Shown here: positions 60,575 to 64,000 of the stretch, one piece after another
Position numbering within the stretch: position 1 is the stretch's first letter
Layout of the letters: each line of letters opens with the position of its first letter
Assembly: GCA_030432635.1 (NCBI GenBank)
Contig: JAUIMB010000005.1
Coordinates: forward strand, 182,019-246,018
From: Bacteroidia bacterium
Lineage (GTDB): Bacteria > Bacteroidota > Bacteroidia > Flavobacteriales > Flavobacteriaceae
Direction of reading: 5' to 3'
DNA length: 64,000 bases
The notes under the pieces: generated by a model
Seen by the model: only the letters and a program-made list of their open reading frames with translations
The model's database searches: none
Told to the model about the DNA's origin: nothing
Position numbers and translations under genes: made by a program

Positions 60575-61333
60575 TTATCTGTTGTTCAACTCGCTATTGA
60601 TTTCAGCAATTAGTCTTTTGGTATTCCGAATACTTCTTTTAAAAACTGTCCTTCTATATGTATTACTATTTCTTTGTTTAGTGTCTAGATAATGTTCAAC
60701 AGCTAAGTATGTTGGCGAATTAGGGTTGTTTATCCAAGTAGTATCTATTGTTGTTATATCAATCTTTGGATTCTTTAATTGATTTACTAAAAATTTGTAA
60801 GGATATAAGTCAGGTGATTTGTCAAATAAAAATGCCTGTTCATCATTAACTTCATTGATATATCCTTTATCTGCATTTAAATTTAAATAATGTGCAATTA
60901 TTTTTTCCTGAAGAGTCTTATTTGTCATGTTATACATGCTGCCAGAATTAATCATTTCGAGATATGTATTGTTGTTAACATATAAAACATTCCACATATC
61001 ATCATTCAATTCATCAACAACACCTATATCTTCAGAAGTTTTGGCTTTGTAAAAGAGATCAATTGATTTGGCAGTTTTTGATTCAAGAATTGCATAAAGT
61101 GAATCTTCTTTGTTTAATCGTTTTATATCCGCTTCCAAATCGTTTTTTAGATTTTTTAGCATGATTACTTCCTTTTCAGATTCAATTCTCGAAGTGTTCT
61201 TATTATTTATTCCAAGTGCAATTAAAATTCCAATCACCACAAGAAATATTTCTCCAATTGCATAAATTAAGTACTTACTGAATTTGTTTTCAGAGAGTAG
61301 TTTATGTCTAATTTTTCGAAAGAATTTTATCAT
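60575..61333 (-). CDS. Cassette gene: DUF6090 family membrane protein, copy 3
   Basis: A 252-residue DUF6090 protein. Its N-terminus (MIKFFRKIRHKLLSENKFSKYLIYAIGEIFLVVIGILIALGINN) is the most diverged of the three copies. The outer domain contains LKNLKNDLEADIKRLNKEDSLYAILE and NNTYLEMINSGSMYNMTNKTLQEKII. First gene of unit 14 (outer ends GTTGTGCTTA / TTAAGCACAAC), with the same 66-base leader as the copy at 56220. Confidence 0.87.
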   Translation of the reverse strand: MIKFFRKIRHKLLSENKFSKYLIYAIGEIFLVVIGILIALGINNKNTSRIESEKEVIMLKNLKNDLEADIKRLNKEDSLYAILESKTAKSIDLFYKAKTSEDIGVVDELNDDMWNVLYVNNNTYLEMINSGSMYNMTNKTLQEKIIAHYLNLNADKGYINEVNDEQAFLFDKSPDLYPYKFLVNQLKNPKIDITTIDTTWINNPNSPTYLAVEHYLDTKQRNSNTYRRTVFKRSIRNTKRLIAEINSELNNR

Positions 61334-61399
61334 TGGTTGGAATTTCTCTAAAGTTAGAATAATTATTTAATTCCGTTTGAGTGAGAAATAATTAAGCAC

Positions 61400-61569
61400 A
61401 ACGTGTTCGGCTATGAGTTGTTGCGGGAATTCAGCTCGCGCGAGCGGCTGGCTTTCCGATGGAAAACGCGAGCTGTTCGCACGGATTTTCCGCTTTTGGT
61501 TAATTTGGATTAAAAGTAAGAAAAATTCCTTTGCTTAACCAACAGAAGCAATTACTTATAGCCATTGTT
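61400..61569 (-). repeat. attC-like repeat 15, class C
   Basis: 170 bp, GCTCGCG/CGCGAGC central arms and CGGCTATGAG/CTTATAGCC outer arms as in repeat 8. Confidence 0.84.
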
Positions 61570-62368
61570 ACCTGCAGTTTTTTAATTCCGTTATTATTTT
61601 TTCAGTTCTATTTCCACCAACAATACAGCCAGAACAAGTTTCAGTCAGCATTGGTTTTGTTTTTAATTCCTCAATTCGAGTTTCAATCGATTTCTTTTGA
61701 GCATCACCAAATTCAGTCAGATTACAATGATAAAATTCAATTGCCATTAATCGAGTTGCTGGATTTTTGCTGTATAGTAAATACTCACAATTTTCACTTT
61801 TTATTAATCCATCAAACACTTTTCTGTTGTTCATTAAGCTCATTCCATAACCACAGTAATTACCAAAAGTTATTCCAATAAATGGACTCATTATTTCGTT
61901 CAGGTTGTTATTATTCCATTTTTCTATTCCAGTTAACGGTTCGGTTGAGTTGTCAATTCCGAAATAGATTGGTTCCACTTTATAATCGTCATTAACTTTG
62001 AAAAGAGTAGATAGTTTTTCCTTGTAAAGCTTTTTTAGTCTCTTTGATTTATTCGGAATGCGTGTTGTTAGTTGATAAGAAACAATTTCGTTTTTGTAAT
62101 ACAAAATCTGATAATTAACTGTCATACTCCCAAGACCTTTTCCACTTTGTTTTAATTGATAGCCAAAGCCTAAATTTTCGCGTCTCTCGTTTTTGACTTC
62201 CAAGGTTTTCATTAATTCCTCTGTCGATGTTTCATACGCTTTTTTCAATTCCGTTACAAAAGCTGTATCAACTCGAACATAATATTTTTCCACTTCCGTT
62301 TTTTGAGAAAATGAAAAGTTCCAAATTCCTAAAGTCAGTAAAATTGATATGTAGATTGCTTTTTTCAA
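61568..62368 (-). CDS. Cassette gene: exported protein of unknown function
   Basis: A 266-residue protein with a signal peptide (AIYISILLTLGIWNFSFSQ). The mature part includes TAFVTELKKAYETSTEELMK-like helices (here DTAFVTELKKAYETS), NLGFGYQLKQSGKGLGSMTVNYQILYYKNEIVSY, ITFGNYCGYGMSLMNNRKVFDGLI, ATRLMAIEFYHCNL and a C-terminal CSGCIVGGNRTEKII. Not recognised. The start is a TTG nine bases from repeat 16; the TAA stop at 61568-61570 uses the border box GTTACC. Unit 15 (ends GTTACCTGCA / TGCAGGTAAC). Confidence 0.66.
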   Translation of the reverse strand: MKKAIYISILLTLGIWNFSFSQKTEVEKYYVRVDTAFVTELKKAYETSTEELMKTLEVKNERRENLGFGYQLKQSGKGLGSMTVNYQILYYKNEIVSYQLTTRIPNKSKRLKKLYKEKLSTLFKVNDDYKVEPIYFGIDNSTEPLTGIEKWNNNNLNEIMSPFIGITFGNYCGYGMSLMNNRKVFDGLIKSENCEYLLYSKNPATRLMAIEFYHCNLTEFGDAQKKSIETRIEELKTKPMLTETCSGCIVGGNRTEKIITELKNCR

Positions 62369-62377
62369 ATTGCAGGT

Positions 62378-62498
62378 AACGTGTTGTGTATGGTTTGTAG
62401 TGTTTCAGACTAAGTTAATTAAAAAGGATTGAAGAGTTGCGGGATTTCGTTAGAAATTCGCGAAGTTTGATTAGACACTATGAACTATACACGTTGTT
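62378..62498 (-). repeat. attC-like repeat 16, class A
   Basis: 121 bp, class A with several substitutions (GAAATTCGCG, TTAGACACTATG). Confidence 0.84.
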
Positions 62499-62509
62499 GT
62501 ATGCAGTTT

Positions 62510-63013
62510 TTATTTATTCAATTTCCAAGTTTTCTTATCAGCCGTTTTTATAGATTCAATTTTGTATCCATTTAGTATAATTTGTTCGATATCTGATTTT
62601 CCTAGTCCACAACTTGTTCTTTCGAAAACAAATTTATTGGTTGTCAATTCAGACGGATTTACTTTAAAACCATCGACTGATGAAATACATTGGCTGAAAA
62701 TATTCAATTCATAATCACCATTTTCTCTCTTGATTAAATGAATTTGAATTTCTTTGTCTTGAAAATCCATAATATAAGATTTAACATGTTGACATTCTCT
62801 GTAATTCATTAGACCTTTAAAAGAAGTCTTTTCATAAAAATCAATCTTTTCTATTAAATTTATACTGTCAATTTCACTTTTGTCAGAAGTAAGATAATAT
62901 TTGTTTTTTATTTTACTTAAGTCGAATAAACTTTCGTTTATAGGTTTTAGTTTACATTCTTTTTCACAAGACGTAAGAATTAAAAAAAGAAGTAAGATTA
63001 TTTTAATTCGCAT
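62510..63013 (-). CDS. Cassette gene: lipoprotein of unknown function
   Basis: A 167-residue lipoprotein (signal LLFLILTSC, lipidated Cys about 16) with KLKPINESLFDLSKIKNKYYLTSDKSEID, EKTSFKGLMNYRECQHVKSYIMDFQDKEIQIHLIKRENGDYELNIFSQC and VFERTSCGLGKSDIEQIILNGYKI. The repeated Cys residues suggest disulfides. No family recognised. Unit 16 (ends GTTGTATGCA / TGCATACAAC), start 23 bases after repeat 17. Confidence 0.66.
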   Translation of the reverse strand: MRIKIILLLFLILTSCEKECKLKPINESLFDLSKIKNKYYLTSDKSEIDSINLIEKIDFYEKTSFKGLMNYRECQHVKSYIMDFQDKEIQIHLIKRENGDYELNIFSQCISSVDGFKVNPSELTTNKFVFERTSCGLGKSDIEQIILNGYKIESIKTADKKTWKLNK

Positions 63014-63036
63014 TTAATTCTTTCAAAATTGCATAC

Positions 63037-63207
63037 AACGTCTTCGTGTATGGTTTGTTGCGGGAATTCAGCGCACGCGTGCGGCTGGATTTCCGATGGA
63101 AAACGTGCGCTTTTCAGCACTGATTTCCGTGTTTTAAATATAGTAAATTTTACGTAAGAATTTTTCCTTCTCATAACCAATTAGAGCAATAGACTATACA
63201 CATTGTT
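63037..63207 (-). repeat. attC-like repeat 17, class B (rightmost seen)
   Basis: 171 bp, begins AACGTCTTCG as repeat 1 does; ending ACTATACACATTGTT. Confidence 0.84.
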
Positions 63208-63219
63208 GTACTACGTATA

Positions 63220-63899
63220 TTAATTTTGCTTCTTCTTTTTTAATTTTTTGATGAAGTCATCCATTACTTTGTTGTATTCTTCTATCGCATTGGGCTCTAA
63301 AAAGATTACTTTTTTCAGTAAAGACCTACTTCCTCTTTTTTCTATAAGCTTGTATGTGTTGTATTCAGTGATATTATCTGGGATTTCAAAATGAGATATA
63401 TTTACATTTCCATCGATTGAATTGGAATAATATGATTTGTTATCATTTAAAAGTTTAAATCTGATTTTTGTTTTGATATTCCCATTGTATTGTTTTGATA
63501 CGGTCTTAATTATTCCGTTCGGTTCCAGTTTTCTTTCATGTAACTTAATCCGCACCAAGAATATTTCCAATATTCAATCGGTTTCCATTTTCCATCATTT
63601 GATTTTGCTTCTTGAATCATGTATAAATGTTCGTCTTGACTTGAAATTTTCAATGAATCTGATGATTTGTTTACAAGATAAATAGTTAGCAATGAGTCAT
63701 TGGTTTTTTCAAGTAATAAATTAATTTTTTGATCAGATTCGTTTGAAGAGAACAAGATTTTCTTAAGGTCCAAAGGTGCGATGAAATCTCTGTCGATTAA
63801 GTTTGTGTTATATTCCATGTCAGACCTTTGAGCATTGAGAATCGTGGTCACGCACAAGATGAAAAGTGTAATCATATTTTTCATAATCTGACAACTCAT
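63220..63899 (-). pseudogene. Cassette gene broken by a frameshift (paralog of the gene at 49425-50126)
   Basis: Two overlapping frames: 63510-63899 gives a signal peptide (FILCVTTILNAQ) and text up to WKPIEYWKYSWCGLSYMKE, then a stop. 63220-63570 continues with LEPNGIIKTVSKQYNGNIKTKIRFKLLND and more. Joined, they give the same order as the unit 2 lipoprotein (WKAITYLPSSSCGNSYHT ... GEFKTKIRYSL), so one base gain or loss near 63515-63545 splits a single gene. It lies in unit 17, whose right end is not reached (100 bases to the window edge show no further repeat). Confidence 0.7.
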
Positions 63900-64000
63900 A
63901 TATGTCTAGTCCTGAAATATGGCTACAGGTTAAAAATTGATTTACGCTGTTTTTAAATATACCATATTTGGTGTTTTATAATCTAAAGATACATGTAATC

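Larger units (their letters stand above)
48290..63207 (-). other. Integron-like cassette array (17 attC-like repeats, 16 complete units)
   Basis: Seventeen same-orientation imperfect palindromes alternate with one- or two-gene units, all coded on the minus strand with starts 9-66 bases after a repeat. In gene direction each repeat begins after a stop codon with [variable]AAC and ends CACGTT[variable]. For 15 of 16 units the variable bases at the two unit ends are complementary to each other (for example GTTGTAGCCA ... TGGCTACAAC), as expected if each unit was a circle with one palindromic site. There is no target duplication across the repeats themselves. No integrase is seen. Confidence 0.85.

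Noticed and set aside
48290..63207. CRISPR array
   Set aside because: Repeats are 121-171 bp palindromes separated by 450-1600 bp of coding DNA, not short repeats with short spacers; no cas genes.
48290..63207. MITEs or other transposon-derived repeats
   Set aside because: No direct target duplication flanks individual repeats; instead complementary sequence is paired across each gene unit, repeats all share one orientation, and spacing follows single genes.
63900..64000. Integron integrase or primary site at the window end
   Set aside because: Only 100 bases without repeat or recognisable coding remain; nothing can be supported.
1..64000. tRNA or rRNA genes
   Set aside because: No tRNA T-loop signatures or rRNA blocks noticed on either strand; a tRNAscan run would be needed to exclude unusual ones.

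Overview
The window is a chromosomal stretch of a member of the Flavobacteriaceae (Bacteroidota). This rests on the AT-rich DNA, the Bacteroidetes-type promoter boxes (TAnnTTTG, for example before greA and ahcY), and families typical of the group: the run ftsX - lipoprotein - DUF3098 - uppP - truB, DUF4301, DUF3127, DUF2490, an S46 peptidase, an ArfB-like release factor, bacterial GGGP synthase and DUF6090. The genus cannot be fixed from this sequence alone.

Positions 1-46450 are ordinary core chromosome. They hold a saccharopine-dehydrogenase-like tail with an Lrp regulator, membrane proteins, leuS, the ftsX-truB operon, tag, aat, a flavin reductase, a sensor kinase, a HIT protein and greA. 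Next comes a thiamine-related block (17973-24692) made of a TPP-riboswitch-controlled TonB-dependent receptor, a PnuC-type permease, a NadR-like P-loop protein and a small YkoF/MTH1187-like thiamine-binding protein. After it come a PPTase, ahcY, vsr, an S46 peptidase, a methionine-salvage-like pair (aminotransferase and omega-amidase), comF, glyS, a 1137-residue outer membrane protein, exonuclease III, an OmpA lipoprotein and an aldo/keto reductase.

Positions 46500-48260 hold a decayed lipoprotein gene and an IS3-family element with a clear programmed -1 frameshift signal.

Positions 48290-64000 hold the unusual part. Seventeen imperfect-palindromic repeats of two fixed sizes (121-122 bp and 168-171 bp, in three sequence classes) alternate with small units of one or two genes. 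All genes are on the minus strand and all repeats point the same way. The 7-12 bases just inside the left end of each unit are the reverse complement of those just inside its right end, they differ from unit to unit, and both ends carry GTT/AAC at the repeat border. This is the geometry of integron gene cassettes with attC sites: a circular cassette would rebuild one palindromic site from its own two ends. The repeat classes also covary in their stems. The cargo is typical cassette cargo: small, diverse, mostly lipoprotein, membrane or unknown proteins, plus a PD-(D/E)XK nuclease-like protein, a CoiA-like protein, a MESH1-like HD hydrolase, SRPBCC, TPM and DUF6090 proteins. No integrase gene is visible. 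Gene polarity predicts that any platform (integrase and primary site) lies to the right of the window. The boxes do not match the classical GTTRRRY consensus exactly, so this is either a divergent integron cassette array (CALIN-like) or a related, possibly undescribed cassette system.
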